Positions 10,325 to 22,078 of a stretch of 64,000 bases of DNA are shown piece by piece. The stretch's first letter is position 1. The number at the start of each line of letters is the position of its first letter. The stretch is from Bubalus kerabau (taxonomy: Eukaryota; Chordata; Mammalia; Artiodactyla; Bovidae), in assembly GCF_029407905.1 (NCBI RefSeq), contig NC_073637.1:48298501-48362500 (forward strand), given 5' to 3'. The translations under genes and the position numbers were made by a program. The notes beneath the pieces are model-generated. The model did no database searches, was not told where the DNA came from, and saw only the letters and a list, made by a program, of their open reading frames with translations.

Positions 10325-10765
10325 ACATGCGAGCACACCCGAACCTGACGCCGGTTGATGACCTGGGCTCCCAGTTATTCCCCAGCCAGGCCCCATTGCG
10401 TTTCGCCCACTTCCCTCTGAGGCCCTGCCAGGCCCTCTTCCCTGAAGCCCAGACACCTGCAGGTAACATCGCTGATGGGAGCTACCCGGGACCTCAGCAG
10501 TTGGGGTCGGGAAACGTGAGTGGAGCAGTAACTGACACGAGCCCAGGTGGGCCTGAGGAGGAGGAGCAATGAGCATGCGCCACCAGACCTGGGGCTGCAT
10601 GGAGGAGAGCCAGGAGGCGGCGGGGGAGGAGCCTGGAGGAGCAGGAAATAGCTGAGTTGGCGATGTGGTCGCTAGCGGTGACCCGGACGCAGAGCAGGTA
10701 AGACAGCAGCCCTGGAGGGAAGAAGAAGGCCCCTCCTCTCTCCCCTTGCGCCCCATGACTCAGTG
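10325..10765 (+). promoter_or_regulatory. CpG-rich stretch with candidate promoter and first exon
   Basis: The only sustained GC- and CpG-rich interval in the window, with roughly 19 CpG between 10325 and 10700 by eye. It holds an NRF1-like GCATGCGC (10573-10580) and an AP-1 consensus TGACTCA (10756-10762). An ATG at 10663 with G at -3 opens a 35-base coding segment (M-W-S-L-A-V-T-R-T-Q-S) that runs into a consensus donor CAG|GTAAGA at 10697/10698. I do not recognise the peptide. It could be a real first exon on the plus strand, an alternative promoter, or chance. Longer frames here (10295-10756 minus, 10327-10572 plus) look like GC-rich noise. Confidence 0.3.
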
Positions 10766-11003
10766 ACCCCGAATGAGTTTAGTTCCTTCGGGAATGGCTT
10801 GCCTTGCAGAAGGAGTGAGATTCAAGAGCAGTTGAATGTACCCCTCGCGTCCCCCGTCTCCCCCACACCTATCTGCTGATGCCTGCTATTACTTTAATAG
10901 CAGATAAGACCTTTCACTTCCATACTTACAAGATTGAATTATGAGACAAAGAACAAATGTTCCCTGACCCAAATGTATCCATAGTAAAGAATAAGGGACT
11001 AAA

Positions 11004-11118
11004 ACGGCCACCCACTCCAGTATTCTTGCCTGGGAAATCCCCATGAACAGAGGAGCCTGGCAGGGTACAGTCCATGAGGTGGTGAAAGAGTAGGACATGA
11101 CTGAGACTAACCAACAGT
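11004..11118 (+). mobile_element. Bov-tA SINE, 5'-truncated
   Basis: Only the 3' half is present: 'ccactccagtattcttgcct', 'cagaggagcctggcagggt', then the BovB-like tail. The tRNA head is absent. Confidence 0.9.
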
Positions 11119-11423
11119 GAGGGGCTAAGGTGAGACCTGTCCCGTAGATAGAGGTTAGGAAAAGGGACACCTCCTTTTCCACCTAGATTCTCTGATTTGA
11201 CTCACCAAGGCATCCTGTGGCTGCAAAACTCTCCCAAGTGCTTCTGGGTATAGCGGAATATGAGAAACAGCTCTGGTATCTCTCTTATCTTGGTTTAAAT
11301 CTGCGGTCTCTCCTGCTGCTGCTTTCCCCCCTTCTAAAAACATACTGTATCCAAACTCTAGGAAAAAATGCTTTCATCAACCCAGCATCTCCACAAACTC
11401 CTTGTCATTTGTATTCTTTTTTT
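11119..11423. other. Unassigned sequence
   Basis: About 300 bases with no recognised repeat, RNA or exon. Short open frames on both strands lack domains. Confidence 0.45.
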
Positions 11424-11620
11424 TTTTTAATTTTTTCTCAGTTTATTGAGTTGTTTTTGATATATTACATTGGGTAAATTTAAGGTATACATTGTGATGA
11501 TTTAATACATATATATTGCAGAATGATTACCACCATAAGATTAATTAATACATTCATTTCCTCACATAATGAACTTTTTTTGATAAGAACACTTTAAGAT
11601 TTAGTCTTCTAACAAATTTC
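11424..11620 (-). mobile_element. Old L1 3' UTR fragment, antisense
   Basis: A T-run followed by 'cagtttattgagttgttttt', 'aaggtatacattgtgatga' and 'gcagaatgattaccaccata' matches the reversed 3' UTR of old mammalian L1. A second T-run at 11622-11632 may be another insertion edge. Confidence 0.7.
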
Positions 11621-11786
11621 TTTTTTTTTTTAATTTTATTTTATTCTTAAAAAATAATGAAGGTTATGCCTGCCTGATTATTTAAACCCATTCAGTATTT
11701 AACCCCGCAAAAGCAGACTCTGGTCTCTATAACCTGTCAAAGCAGGGTTTTTGGTTTTTTTCTGTTTCTCGAACCCAGATGCCAAT

Positions 11787-11992
11787 AACTTAGTGGCTCA
11801 GTTGGTAAAGAATCCGCCTGCAGTGCCGGAGACCTGCGTTCAGTCCCTGGGTTGGAAATGGAGAAGGAAATGGCAACCCACTCCAGCATTCTTGCCTGGA
11901 AAATCTCATGGACAGAGGAGCCTGGTGGGCTATATATAGTCCATGGGGTCACCAGAGTCAGTTACGATGTAGTGACTAAACCACCACCTCCT
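11787..11992 (+). mobile_element. Bov-tA SINE
   Basis: Sense Bov-tA with a degraded head: 'agtggctcagttggtaaaga', 'tgcagtgccggagacctgcg', 'ctccagcattcttgcctgg'. An internal 'tatatata' expansion follows the 'ggtgggc' segment. No clear TSD. Confidence 0.93.
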
Positions 11993-12504
11993 CAACTTTA
12001 ATGATGCAGTTGATATGGAGACTGTTTAATCTTTGAATCCCTCTCAGGCCTTGAATTTGTGACCTCAGTTAATACTGCATTTCCTCCCTTACCAACCATG
12101 GCTTCTATGTCACTGTTACTCTTTTTTCATCCTCTACCCCATAGCTGTAGAAATTCCTCCAAGTTCCATGCACTTTCCCTTAGCAATCTTGCCCATTTGT
12201 AGGAATCAATAATCACTTTTTAAAACCATCTCTGCCTTCTTTACCTGTTGCCCAAGACTCTCAAGAAGTCTAAACCAAGATTCCACCTATGTATTCCACC
12301 TGTACATCCCCATCAGGCTCTTCCAAGTCGACATGTCCCAAATGAATCCATTGTTATCCTCTAGCCTTCTGTTTCTTCCCCACTCTCTCATCTCTTATGG
12401 AGTTACCCAGAGTTGAATCCTCAACATTATCTTGGAGTTACCTTTGTTTTCTTCCATTTCCTGCTAATTAGAGCACAGTTTCCATAACTATGCTAATACT
12501 TTCA
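11993..12504. other. Unassigned sequence, possibly an ancient repeat
   Basis: T/C-rich text with phrases such as 'ggagttacctttgttttctt' resembles old mammalian interspersed repeats, but I cannot name a family. No coding potential seen. Confidence 0.4.
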
Positions 12505-14385
12505 CGGAAGTACAATTGACATACATACAATAAGCTGTACCTAAAGTGTTTAAGTGATAAATTTGGCCATATGTATATATCCATGAAACACACAAGATAG
12601 TGAACAGAACTATAACAAAAAATGTCTCAGGCTCCCCTTCCCAACTGTCCCCTCCCCAGCCCAGGCAGCTATCTGCTTTCTATTACTAAAAGTTACTTGG
12701 CACATTTTAGAATGATATTGATCTTTTCCTGTGATTGTTTGCCATTGTGTTCTTTTGTGAAGCATCTGTTTAGTCTTTTGCTAAAATGTTAATTTACTTG
12801 TTAGAGAAATATACTGTTATTATTACATTTGAGGGCTGTTTATATATATCCTGGATACAAGTGCTTTGTCAGATTTATGATTTGCAAATATTTCCTTCTA
12901 GTCTGTGACTTGCCTTTTCATTCTCATCATGGTGTCTTTTGAAGAGAAGTTCATAGGCTTGATGAAGTCCAATTTTTTTTTCTTTTATAGATTGTGCTTT
13001 TGGTATTGTATCTGAGAAATCATTGCTTAATCCAGGGTAGCAAAGATTTTCTCCTGTTTTTCTTTCCTGAAGTGGTATGGTCACAGGCCTCACATTTTAG
13101 GTCAGTCAATTTTTATGTATAGCTTGAGATGTAGATCAAAATTCCTTTTTTCTTTTGCATATGGATAGTATATTGTTCTGCACCCACATTTGTGGGAAAT
13201 TCCAACAAAACTCTCTGCTTTGTTGAAATCAATTCATCATATATGTGTGGATCTCTCTTCGTTTCTAGACCCTTTATTTCACACCATTGATCAATTTGTC
13301 TACAAGGATGTCAATATAACATATCTTGATTATTGTAACTTCATGATAAGTCTTGAGACCAGGAAATGTAAAGTTTGTTCTTCATTTGGAAAGAATTGGC
13401 TATTCTAGGGCCACTTAATTTCCATACAAATTGTATGGATTTTGAGTGGAATTTATTGAATCTATAGATCACCTTGGAGAAAACAGATGTATTGTAATAC
13501 CAAGCCTTCAGCTCCACAAGTATATCTCTCCATTTATCATGTCTGCTTAAATGAACCACAGCAGCGTTTTGCAGTTTTCAGTATACAGGTATTATTCATC
13601 TTTTGTTAGATTAATCTCTAACTATTGTGAGTTTTATCTTGTTGGGTTCTGTGTATTTTTATATTCCCATAAATATTTGTGAGCTTGTTCTGGAATATGG
13701 TTAAGTTACTTGGAAATTGGAAACAGTTTGATCCTTCTGAGTCTTGCTATAAAGCTTTGTTGGGCAGAACCAGAGCAGCACTTAGTCCAGGATTAATTTT
13801 TCTCCACTAGTGAAGTAAAACCCTGCTGAGTACCCTGCTTTATGCCTTGTGAATTACAACATTTTCTACTCTTGCTGGTGTGAGCATGAGGTCTTCCTGG
13901 CCCTGTCTGAGATCTTATGGACTGTACTCTCTGATCCTCTTGGATGGTTCTTTTCCCAGCCTTGGATAGTTTCCTTATGAATAGGCGCCAATCATTACTC
14001 AGCTGAATATGCAAGAGATGTCCTCTACAGAACCCCAGAGTCCTCTCTTCTCATGTATTTCCTTCCACGAAAACTCTAAGTCCCTGGGAGTTTGACCTCC
14101 CTGTACCCACCCTTTGTCTCCTCAACTCAAGAAGACCGTTGGGATCCACCTGAGTTCTTTTTCCTTTCTTGCTACAAGGCCTGGACCTGCTCTCCAAGCA
14201 ATAAACTGGGGCCATCATAGGGTTCACCTCATTTGTTTGCTATCTTTCTGAGAATACTGCCCTTTGTTGTCTGATATCCACTGCCTTGAAAAACTTTGTT
14301 TCATGTATTTGTCCATTTTCTCAGTTATTTTAAGTAGGAAGACAAATCTAGTCCCACTTCTTCCATCTTAGCTATACAGAGATGT
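12505..14385 (-). mobile_element. Old L1 LINE, antisense, about 1.9 kb
   Basis: Reads as reversed L1 3' UTR plus ORF2: 'gtacaattgacatacataca', 'agtgctttgtcagatttatg', 'gatgaagtccaattttt', 'caccattgatcaatttgtct' and 'tttgagtggaatttattgaa'. From about 13740 to 14385 the match is weaker but ends in an L1-like 'ttccatcttagctatacaga'. It is full of stops and indels, so ancient. Confidence 0.75.
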
Positions 14386-14469
14386 CCTCCGTGTCCCATG
14401 ACTTTATTCTACAGATTCTATTCTATTCTCTTTCATTCATATTTTCTATTCCACTGACCTCATCGTAAC

Positions 14470-14935
14470 ATTGTAAAAACAACAATGAAATAACTTTCAT
14501 TTATGAACCCTTGCTGTGTGCCAGGGCCTATGTCACATGCTTGATAAGTGTTATATCCAACAACCATGGCTGTGAGTTGGGCTTATTTACCCATGAAGTA
14601 TTTAAAACATTTAGAACAGCTCAAAGTAATGTAAATATTCTCAACAACTACAATGGACAGTGCTAAATTTTGGCCACATTTGCTTTAGCAGATGTGAAAA
14701 TTCCCTTTGTATCTTCTTCCCCAGATCAATTTCCAACCTTCCCTTGCTTAAGATAGCTTTATTCTGGAGTTGGCATTCTTCAGGTCCATGGATTTGTACA
14801 TTCAAGGTGGACTTATCCCCATTTTACTAATGAGGAATCTGGGACATAGGTTAAGTAACATGCACAGAATTGTTCAGTTTATAACTAGTGGGACTAATTT
14901 TGGAGGCCAAATCTCTCTGGTCCAAAACTATGTAT
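14470..14935 (-). repeat. MIR SINE, antisense, split by an insertion
   Basis: Left part about 14470-14600 ('cccttgctgtgtgccagggc') and right part about 14811-14935 ('ccccattttactaatgagga', 'aggttaagtaacatgcac') together make a reversed MIR. The 210 bases between them look like a separate old insertion of uncertain family. Confidence 0.7.
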
Positions 14936-16901
14936 CAGTACTTCACTCCCAAGAATACATTCATCTTCCCACAGTCCTATTCAGATCACACCATTTGCCA
15001 ATTTTAAATGCTATGCCTGAATTAAATAAAAGATTTTAATCTCAACTTTGTAGTCCTGACAAAGCGTGACTTCAGTGTACGTAGCCACGCCTGCCCTGTG
15101 AAACCTTTTCCAATCATACCAAACCACATTTTTCCACAGTATCGCAGTGAATTTTCTTGCTGCTGTGTCTTGCCTATATTTTTTTTTCTCCTTCTTGAAT
15201 GTCTTCGTCTCCCCATACCTGTGGATTAAAATCCATAGTGATCTCTCGTAGCTTATCTGACAAAATACATCACTGATTCATTCATTTATTCATGTCAAAT
15301 ACGGATGTCTAAAGAGCAGATGAGCGATGGCTATTTGAATCCTTGCTCCTTCCCTCCACTTGGTATTCTGCCGCTCTACTCAAAACCCATTAGCAAAGTA
15401 TTTTTCATCTCTTCCCCTAGCATTTTGCCATATTTTATAGTAATTCACATACATACTCTCCCTCTTCTGTATGGTAATTTTATCTCTGTATTACTGTGAA
15501 TGTCTAACACAGTGCCTTTGGACATGATGGGTGCCAATAAATGTTTCTTAAATTGAATTATACACTCCAAATCTGGATATTCTGGGAAATGTAGGAATTG
15601 ATAGATATAGTAGTATTTGTTTTTAATTTACTTTAAGCTGCTTAAAAATTACTGAATGCAAGCATTTCCTTTTCTTGTACATCCCTAGAGCCCTTTCAAA
15701 ACATGCAGCGCTCCGGCCCACGGGGAGCCTTGCTAGCCAGTGTTCCTCCAGCAAACCCCTGAAACACAAAAGGAAATCTCAACTCTGTGCTTCCACCCAC
15801 AGAAAATGGCATTCACATCTTAAAACCAGTTGGCTGAAAGACCTTTGGGTCCAAGCAAGTGATATTAGGCCAAATGTTCTCACTGATACAATCTGACATT
15901 ATCTCATATCGCACATGTTTAGTTTGGAGTTTTGGTGTAATTGATGGTGTATTATTATTATTGCCACATGAAATGCCACTGCCATGAACAGAGTTGCTAT
16001 CAGTGAGTCTTTTTATGGTCACTGAGCTGCAGAGCAACACTGCTTGAGCTGGAATGACAGATACAGTGAATTTTTTCCTCAGCTAATTCCATGCGAATTT
16101 AGCCCCATTTTATAGTTCCCCTTGCCCTCTACTAAAACAGGATAGTGACTTTGAGATTACTCATTATATAAGGCAGAAAATAAACCATGTATTAGCACTA
16201 TATATTATGCAGGGAAGCATGCTTTAAGACACAAAAAGTATTTGTTGCGGGATAGAAATGCGTGGATTTGTTTCTATGCTTGTGACACAATTTTGCTCAG
16301 CTAGGTGGATTAACCAAAGAGTGAGAAGGGAGGAAAAATACCTGAAACCAGAATAAATATTCCAGGCTGCTTCACCCTGTTCAACTCTTTGTGCATGGAC
16401 ATTGCTGATTTGGACATGTACCGTTTCGTTTTCATTATTCATCCTCCCAGAAGCCTGACAGACTAGAAATGTGCTAAGGTGTGTTGTGAAAAAGTAATGA
16501 ATTCTTGGCCACAAGCACCCTCCCCAGCCCACACTCCATTCACTAGCCATAGCAACACAGCAACTCCCTGAGGCTTTGGTCCAAGGAGGAGCCTAGCATC
16601 ACCCTCCTTGAAGCACATCCATTTTCAGCTCTGACAGGGTGCATCAGTGGGCATCTTTCTGGTACCAGTGTAATTTAGATCAGTTAGCACTGGCTGAGTA
16701 CCTGTGGCATACCAGACTCAGCACTACAGTGGATACAATGTGATGCCTGGTTTTGCAGCTCTCATAACCTAATAGATCTAGAAAGAACTTTAAGATACTG
16801 TATTAGGGGGACTGTCATTACTTGTGGCCCACCCAACAAGGAAATACGTTGTTTAGCCACCGCATTCGGTAATGAGGTATCTGTCCTGTGTGTTCTAACC
16901 A
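14936..16901. other. Mostly unassigned sequence with a short MIR piece
   Basis: A MIR or L2 3' end is visible in sense at about 15495-15560 ('cagtgcctttggacatgatg', then 'gccaataaatgtttcttaaa'), and a possible MIR/L2 relic at 16680-16760. The rest holds no recognised repeat or exon. The 108-codon reverse frame at 16224-16550 is unrecognised. Confidence 0.5.
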
Positions 16902-16914
16902 TGAGATTCTTTTT

Positions 16915-17116
16915 TTTTTTTTTGCATTTTAATTTTATTTTATTTTTAAACTTTACATAACTGTATTAGTTTTGCCAAATATCAAAATGAATCCGCCACA
17001 GGTATACATGTATTCCCCATCCCGAACCTCCCTCCCTCCTCCCTCCCCATTCCATCCCTCTGGGTCGTCCCAGTGCACCAGCCCCAAGCATCCAGTATCG
17101 TGCCTCGAACCTGGAC
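16915..17116 (-). mobile_element. L1_BT 3' end, inserted at the tail of a CHR SINE
   Basis: Reversed L1_BT 3' UTR of about 200 bp ('aactttacataactgtatta', 'cacaggtatacatgtattcc', 'gcatccagtatcgtgcctcg'). Its TSD 'tgagattcttttt' (16902-16914 and 17117-17129) lies in the T-rich tail and target duplication of the SINE that follows. Confidence 0.93.
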
Positions 17117-17130
17117 TGAGATTCTTTTTT

Positions 17131-17452
17131 AAGTGTGTTTATATATGGCTGTGCTGGGTCATCCTTGCTGTGTGGGGCTTTTCTCCAGTTACTGCGAGCA
17201 GGGGCTACTGACTAGCTGTGGTGGGTGGGATTCTCATTGCTGTGGCTTCTCTTGCTGGGGAGTGCAGGCCCGAGGGCATGCAGGCTTCGGTAGTTGCAGA
17301 TCCTGGCTCCAGAGCACAGGCTCAATACATATGGCACACAGGCTTAGTTGCTCCCCGGCATGTGGGATTGTCCCAGATCAGGGATTGAGCCCGAGTCTTC
17401 TGCATTGGCAGGCAGATAGATTCTTTACCACTGGGCCACCAGAGAAGTCCTG
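17131..17452 (-). mobile_element. CHR-type SINE, antisense
   Basis: A long (about 320 bp) reversed CHR SINE: 'tggctgtgctgggtcatcc', 'cagagcacaggctcaata', 'ggcatgtgggattgtcccag', then 'accactgggccaccagagaa'. Its original TSD survives at 16899-16912 and 17453-17466 (12 of 14 matching), outside the L1_BT insertion. Confidence 0.92.
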
Positions 17453-17466
17453 ACCATTAGACTCTT

Positions 17467-18369
17467 ATTCTAATTTAGAGTTGACTCCATTCTAACTTTG
17501 GTAAAATGCAACAGCTTTCTACCCAGGACTTAATAAAAATCAGTGAAAAAGATTAATCAGGTTGGACCTACAAGCTAAAGCAGATTTGATGTAATTTACT
17601 AAATAGATACTAATAAATATATGCATGTTGATTATACATACATATGCAGTATTAAAGTTTAATAACTAAGCTATAACTAATATGCAGAGCCAACTAAAAT
17701 TTAATTAGTGTATGAGCAGTCTTGCTAACAGTGTTGCCCAAAGGGACGTCACCATCATGTAGGGTCTAGTTCTTCTTAGCTTCTCTCCAGTTCTTCTATA
17801 TCTGTCTGCTCAGTTCCTTTGGTGGGTCCAAAACTGGTCACCTGTGAGACCATCTGCTTAGTTTTTTATTCCAAGGCTGACATACTGTTATCGATAATTG
17901 TTACCTCCTTCTGTCATTGCTCTCAAGGTTCAAGCATTTAGTCTTCACTTAAGGCTTTACTATATGTCATTATATTTCAGTACCACCCAACCTTTTGTTG
18001 TTCCAAATTTGCTTTTGCACAAATGTGTGCGGTGCTGGACTGTAGGATGCTCACTATTCTCCAGTGTCCACTCTGCACTACTGTCTGTTCCAGCCACATA
18101 GATTCCTTGTCAGTCCTGAAATTTACTGATGTGAGGGGTTCTGTAGAACACCCTAGGTCTCAGGTAGGGAAAGAACAACTTCCAGGCTAAGTGCTTTCTA
18201 AAAAAAGTTTCTGCATTGTGTGGGCATTATTGATGCACTTTTTTCTCCCTGGGGTTTCTGTAAGTGATCGATACATGCATGTTTATATGAGGTCTGCACT
18301 AGAGTAACATGATGAACAAAGCACCATGGGAACACAGAAAAGAGACTGTTGAATTCTGAAAGGACAGTG
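17467..18369. other. Unassigned sequence
   Basis: No repeat recognised across about 0.9 kb, and no exon-like structure. It is AT-rich at 17560-17700. 'tgatgtgaggggttctgtag' near 18127 may belong to an old element, but I cannot place it. Confidence 0.45.
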
Positions 18370-18990
18370 ATACTTGATGATGATGGCTAGAAATTTTGTT
18401 CTGGCAGAGGAAGGGCATTCCAGACATAGGGACTGCCAGAAACATACAATAATTCATTGTTGTGAATGGCATGTTTAAAGACTGTGTGGCCCCCAGGTGT
18501 TACTGGAGTACAGGTGACTTGAGATGAGGTGAAGCGGCAAAGGGAGCAAGGTTTTGGAGGTCCTTGAATGCCATGATAAAGGTGTTGGAATTTGTCCTTT
18601 AAAAAAAAAATCTATCCTTTGGCTTTTTGTTTAAGCAGTTTTTGACATCTGTTTTTGTTTTTTCAAAGGAAATAGACTGCAGTGTAGTAGGTGGACCAGT
18701 GGCAGGTGGAACAAGTAAGGTGACTGTTATCCAAGTGAGAGATGAGAGACAATGAACTTCTCAATGAGGATGATAGCAGGGAGAGTAGGGGATTGTGTCA
18801 TTTCAGATGTAGATTAAAGGGAGTTAAACTGTATGAAGGGTTGAAGGAGAAGGAGGACCAACAATGAAGTTCAGGTTTCTGAATCGAATGACTGGGTAGA
18901 CTTCGATATCACTGATTCGGATTAAAAATATAGGAGGTGGTGAATGAAAATCTGCATTAGAGAGATTTGGAGGATGGGAAACAGAGATGC
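18370..18990 (+). repeat. Ancient mammalian interspersed repeat (family not named)
   Basis: Phrases such as 'ggaggtccttgaatgccatg', 'ttggaatttgtccttta', 'ccaagtgagagatgagaga' and 'ttcaggtttctgaatcgaat' recall a common ancient mammalian repeat. I could not assign it to a named consensus from memory. An A-run at 18601-18610 breaks it. Confidence 0.35.
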
Positions 18991-19229
18991 CACTCTAGCC
19001 TATAATCCTTGGTTCATGGTCTTGCCATTAGTCATCCCTCTTCTAAAGCAATAACAAGGGAGAAGCTCATTTCTGTGACCAGTGTGAAGAATGAAGCTTA
19101 GTTCAGCCAAGGTAAGTGAGAATACACCTGAGCATGAGCCACTGTGGTTATGACCAGCGCCTTAGTACCTAGGCTTCCAGAAGCTCCCTATGTAAATTGA
19201 CCTTTCCCCTCTCCCCAAGAGGTAGATAG

Positions 19230-19450
19230 CATTATTGACTCCAGTCCTTTACTGCTTTTGGTATCCACACCCTTGATCATATATCTTTGCTGTGCCACCC
19301 ACAGAAGACATGGTATACTTTCCTTCCTCTTGGCTCTGAGCTTACCCAATGACATGTTAGTAGGTGGGATGCAAGCAAGGGTCTAAAACGTGCTTGGGCA
19401 GTGGGCCTTGCTTGCTCTTTTGTACTTCACCCACCACCATCAGGAGTCCT
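19230..19450 (+). mobile_element. MLT1-like LTR fragment
   Basis: 'ctgagcttacccaatgacat', 'gggatgcaagcaagggtcta' and 'gcttgggcagtgggccttgc' resemble the middle of a MaLR (MLT1) LTR. No internal region remains and the edges are uncertain. Confidence 0.4.
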
Positions 19451-19561
19451 TTTCCCTGAGTCACTTTCTCCCATTCACCCATTTACGAAGCACAGCCAGT
19501 CCACAGCGTGGAGTTTAGCCACCCAGACCCACATGAGGAAATAGTTTCATGTCACTAGGGT

Positions 19562-19742
19562 GTTTTGGGGATCTTTTTTGGAATGCCAACCATATTTAAA
19601 GTCTTTATTGGATTTGTTACAACATTGCTTCTGTTTTATGTGGGTTTGTTTATTCTGTTGGCTGTGAAACATGCAAGATATCAGCTCCCCCACCAGGAAT
19701 TGAACCCATGCCCTCTGCATTGGACTTCCTGGACCACTGAGT
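19562..19742 (-). mobile_element. CHR-type SINE fragment, antisense
   Basis: 'ttattggatttgttacaaca', 'aattgaacccatgccctctg' and 'tggaccactgag' mark a reversed, decayed CHR SINE. It runs almost directly into a sense Bov-tA. Confidence 0.75.
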
Positions 19743-19767
19743 TTTGGTGTGTTCTGTTATGTGGTGA

Positions 19768-19975
19768 AGGGCTTCCCTTGTGGCTCAGACAGTAATGAAT
19801 CTGCCTGCAAGGCAGGAGTCCTGGGTTCAATCCCTGGGTCAAGAAGATCCCCTGGAGAAGGGAATGGCTACCCACTCCAGTATTCTAGCCTGGAGAGTCC
19901 CATGGACAGATGATCCTGGCAGGCTACAGTCCATGAGGTCGCAAAGAGTCAGACAGGACTGAGTGACTAACACAG
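19768..19975 (+). mobile_element. Bov-tA SINE
   Basis: Complete sense copy: 'gcttcccttgtggctcagac', 'tgcaaggcaggagtcctggg', 'ctccagtattctagcctgga', and the BovB-type tail 'caggactgagtgactaacac'. Confidence 0.96.
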
Positions 19976-20804
19976 TTTAGGGAGGTTATGCAGTGAAAAC
20001 TGATACAGCTAGTGAGTGGAAAACATGGCTCTTGGCGGTGATCCTCTCAGCTTCTCTTCAGCCAGCCTGAGGTTGAAAGAGGCTGGCAGAGCCCCCAGCT
20101 TGTACACGCTGGTCTGAACAGCAGCTTGCACAGTGACTGCTGAGGTTAAACAGATCTAGTCATATTAGTGATGGGACCCTTCACGGATTTTCCGCCACCA
20201 CTTGAAAACCATCCACTTCTGCTCATGAATGGCATTGTGCTTGTGTTTCTCAGATCACTAGAAACAGAAATTCCTCGCTTAGTGGTGGACTTTTTGCAAA
20301 CCTTAATTAATCCCAAATCAAAAAATTAATGCTGTTTTGAATCTCAGTTTTTTATTCCATCCTAACTCTTAACTTATTTACGGGGCAGGCTGTGGGGGGA
20401 ACTTGTTTCCTTTTCTGCAGAAGTAGACTATCTGGTCAGATGCCAACTTTAAATTCTTAAAGATGAGTATTAAGTAGACCTTTGGCCTTGCTTTTTCTGG
20501 GTAAACAATCCAAATTCACTTAACCTTTCCTCAGAGGTTCAATTTGCCAATTATGTGACTGTTCTTTGGTCTTTTCTGAACCCTTTTCTACTTTGTTACA
20601 TCTCTTCTAGGTTGTAAAGACCAAAATTGGACTGGTCTTTACATCGGAACTGGTGCTAAGTGTGACCCCTGTACTCTTGGGTCTTTGAGAAGGTGCCAGG
20701 TCAGATACCACAAGGTTGGATTAGTTTCCATTGCACAGTTACAGAAGGTCTGTGCTCACTTTGGATATCCCAGCCACCTCTGGGACTCCCCATCTTGTAA
20801 CTTT
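19976..20804. other. Unassigned sequence
   Basis: About 830 bases with no recognised element or exon. A purine-rich patch at 20070-20090 and an AT-rich run at 20300-20350 are unremarkable. Confidence 0.45.
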
Positions 20805-20817
20805 GGCATTGATTTTT

Positions 20818-21145
20818 TTATATATAATTTTATTTTTATTTATTTTTAGCTGTGAGGGTCTTCGTTTCTCTGCAGGCTTTTCTCTAGTTGTGGCAAGTGG
20901 GGACTACTTTCTAGGTGTAGTGCATGGGCTTCTCATTGTGGTGGCTTCTCTTATTGCAGAGCGTGGGCTCAATAGCACACAGGCTTCAGTAGTTGTGTCT
21001 CCTGGGCTCCAGAGCAAGGGCTCAGGAGTTGTGGAGCATAGGTTGGTTGCTGTGCAGCATGTGGGACCTTCCTGGATCAGGGATTGAACCCATGTCTTCT
21101 GCATTGGCAGGTGGATTCTTAACCACTGAACCACCAAGCAAGCCT
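20818..21145 (-). mobile_element. CHR-type SINE, antisense, with TSD
   Basis: About 330 bp reversed SINE: a 'ttatttttagctgtgagggt' head, 'gggctccagagcaagggctc', 'gcatgtgggaccttcctgga' and 'aaccactgaaccaccaagc'. The flanking duplication 'ggcattgattttt' / 'ggcattgactttt' (20805-20817, 21146-21158) differs at one base. Confidence 0.93.
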
Positions 21146-21344
21146 GGCATTGACTTTTGATACTTCAGACTCTTAATCTGTTATTTTGTATTTGTCATGA
21201 CCACTCCAAGTTGGTGATGGTTGTTCTTGATTTTCATAGAACAATACATCCTTCTGCTGAGACTCTAATCTTTGTAATTTAGATTTGAGATTTCAAAAGT
21301 TAAAGAAAAGACAGCCACATTAGTTAATTAGAATGGTGGGAGGG

Positions 21345-21476
21345 AGACTATAGAGGAAGGGGCTATACGTGTACTTATAGCTGATTCACGTTGTTGTTCA
21401 AAAACTAACACAACAATGTGAAGCAATTATCTGTCCAAAAAAAGTAAATAAATGAAAAAAAAAAAAAGAATGAACA
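21345..21476 (+). mobile_element. L1 3' end, sense
   Basis: 'tatagctgattcacgttgtt', 'actaacacaacaatgtgaag', then an A-rich tail at 21460-21473, is the artiodactyl L1 3' terminus. The piece is very short. Confidence 0.8.
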
Positions 21477-21950
21477 CACACCACTTTTGTAATACTAATC
21501 AAAGATAGTATTATGCTTAGTTACTAAATATAAATATTATACTAAGATAGTTAAATAATACCATAAGTTTATAGCCTGCCCAAAGGAAAAATGCAAAATG
21601 GTATCATTTCTCATATCCGTGAAAGGATTCCCCCCTAAATACAAGGTGAGGAAAATTAACAATAGTCATAATAGCTAACATTTATTGAGTAAAAACAATG
21701 CTCTAGGGGTTATACTGTTTCTGTACATTTTTGTAGATTAGGCTTCCCCAAAAAGACATAGATTAAAAAAAAAAAAGTTTGTGTGAATGTGAACTCACTA
21801 AGTTGTAGACCCAGCAGAAACCAGGAAGGGCCTGGAGAAAGTAGGAAAGGAAAGGGAAGAATTCAAGCAAGTGTGCAATTTCAGGTATGCAGTTTGCTCC
21901 TGGAGGAATGAAATCCATTCCAGTTGAACATTCCTGGGATAAGTCATCAA
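21477..21950. other. Mostly unassigned sequence with a short MIR
   Basis: A short reversed MIR edge is visible at about 21655-21722 ('aatagctaacatttattgag'). The remainder shows no recognised structure. Confidence 0.5.
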
Positions 21951-22078
21951 GACAGTGTGGCATTAGAGACAAAATGAACTCATAGATCAGTGGTACAGAA
22001 TAGAGTCCAGAAATAGACCTATACACACACGGTCAATCGATTTGCAATAAAGAAGGAAAGGCGATTCCACTGAGAGCT

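Noticed and set aside
10295..10756. 153-codon reverse open frame in GC-rich DNA
   Set aside because: It is Pro/Ser/Gly-rich with no domain, and open frames are expected in GC-rich CpG-dense DNA. It runs opposite to the better exon signal.
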